From the NCBI RefSeq assembly GCF_016918035.1, contig NZ_JAERWK010000015.1:124001-188000 (forward strand): 64,000 nucleotides of DNA, given 5' to 3'. The DNA is from Nakamurella leprariae (GTDB lineage Bacteria; Actinomycetota; Actinomycetes; Mycobacteriales; Nakamurellaceae). The notes under the pieces are model-generated. The model was given only the letters and a program-made list of their open reading frames with translations. It did not search any database and was not told where the DNA came from. Positions 63,949-64,000 of the stretch are shown here, in pieces (position 1 is the stretch's first letter; every line of letters begins with the position of its first letter). A program made the position numbers and the translations under genes.

Positions 63949-64000
63949 CAGGCTTCGTCTCCTTTGAGGGCGTCGGGAATGCGCTTCACGGTGGCCGCCG

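Overview
The window is 64 kb of very GC-rich DNA that looks like the chromosome of an actinomycete. Supporting features are a DUF222/HNH (13E12-type) gene, sortase-E-type LAxTG anchoring, PIG-V and GT39 mannosyltransferases, DUF1707 and DUF3618 proteins, a SigG-like ECF sigma factor with a C-terminal SnoaL-like domain, and frequent GTG starts and ATGA/GTGA gene overlaps. The gene set would suit the Nakamurella/Geodermatophilus part of the phylum, but that placement is a guess. Only one RNA gene, tRNA-Ser(CGA), is seen, and no IS element or CRISPR array.

Region by region. 1-8.1 kb: a GH13 alpha-amylase-family enzyme, a translationally coupled FAD oxidoreductase/HEAT-repeat pair, a DHA2 drug exporter with a large palindromic operator and a nearby TetR gene, and a 13E12 HNH protein. 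8.3-15.2 kb: a genomic island in tRNA-Ser(CGA), flanked by direct repeats of the tRNA 3' half. It contains a decayed integrative-element backbone (frameshifted tyrosine integrase, excisionase, two small genes, frameshifted TPR regulator, Nudix hydrolase). It also carries two defence-like cargo units: a HEPN Abi-like gene next to the tRNA, and at the far end an AT-richer overlapping gene pair in which an unknown helical protein precedes an Mrr-like PD-(D/E)XK nuclease with a large unknown C-terminal domain. This pair is the best candidate for an undescribed system.

15.4-21.8 kb: a one-strand catabolic cluster (flavin monooxygenase, aldehyde dehydrogenase, AraC regulator, HMG-CoA-lyase-like enzyme, family III CoA-transferase), which reads as oxidation of an alcohol or aldehyde to an acid, CoA activation and C-C cleavage. 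22-36.4 kb: housekeeping and envelope genes, including a 12-repeat chaplin-like LAxTG surface protein beside a second secreted repeat protein, a Rieske FAD oxidoreductase, an aldo-keto reductase, an SDR and two divergent polyprenyl-linked mannosyltransferases. 36.4-43.6 kb: a valine/branched-chain acyl-CoA operon (acyl-CoA dehydrogenase, 3-hydroxyisobutyryl-CoA hydrolase, enoyl-CoA hydratase, etfB, etfA) next to mmsB and a divergent LysR with a palindrome between them.

43.8-54.5 kb: gamma carbonic anhydrase, succinate-semialdehyde dehydrogenase, ECF sigma factor, MFS exporter, then a queuosine-salvage group (tgt, YhhQ-type transporter coupled to an MFS gene, gluQ) with a decayed trpS-like gene beside gluQ. 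54.5-60.6 kb: a one-strand module of membrane protein, TPR-CHAT caspase-fold protease, cytoplasmic subtilisin-like protease and a small protein with a carboxypeptidase-regulatory-like tail. 61-64 kb: a RecQ helicase fused to a C-terminal phosphoribosyltransferase-like domain, and a DUF3618 membrane protein.

Strong hairpin terminators sit between most convergent pairs. Long open frames on the opposite strand of real genes are common in this base composition and are not listed.
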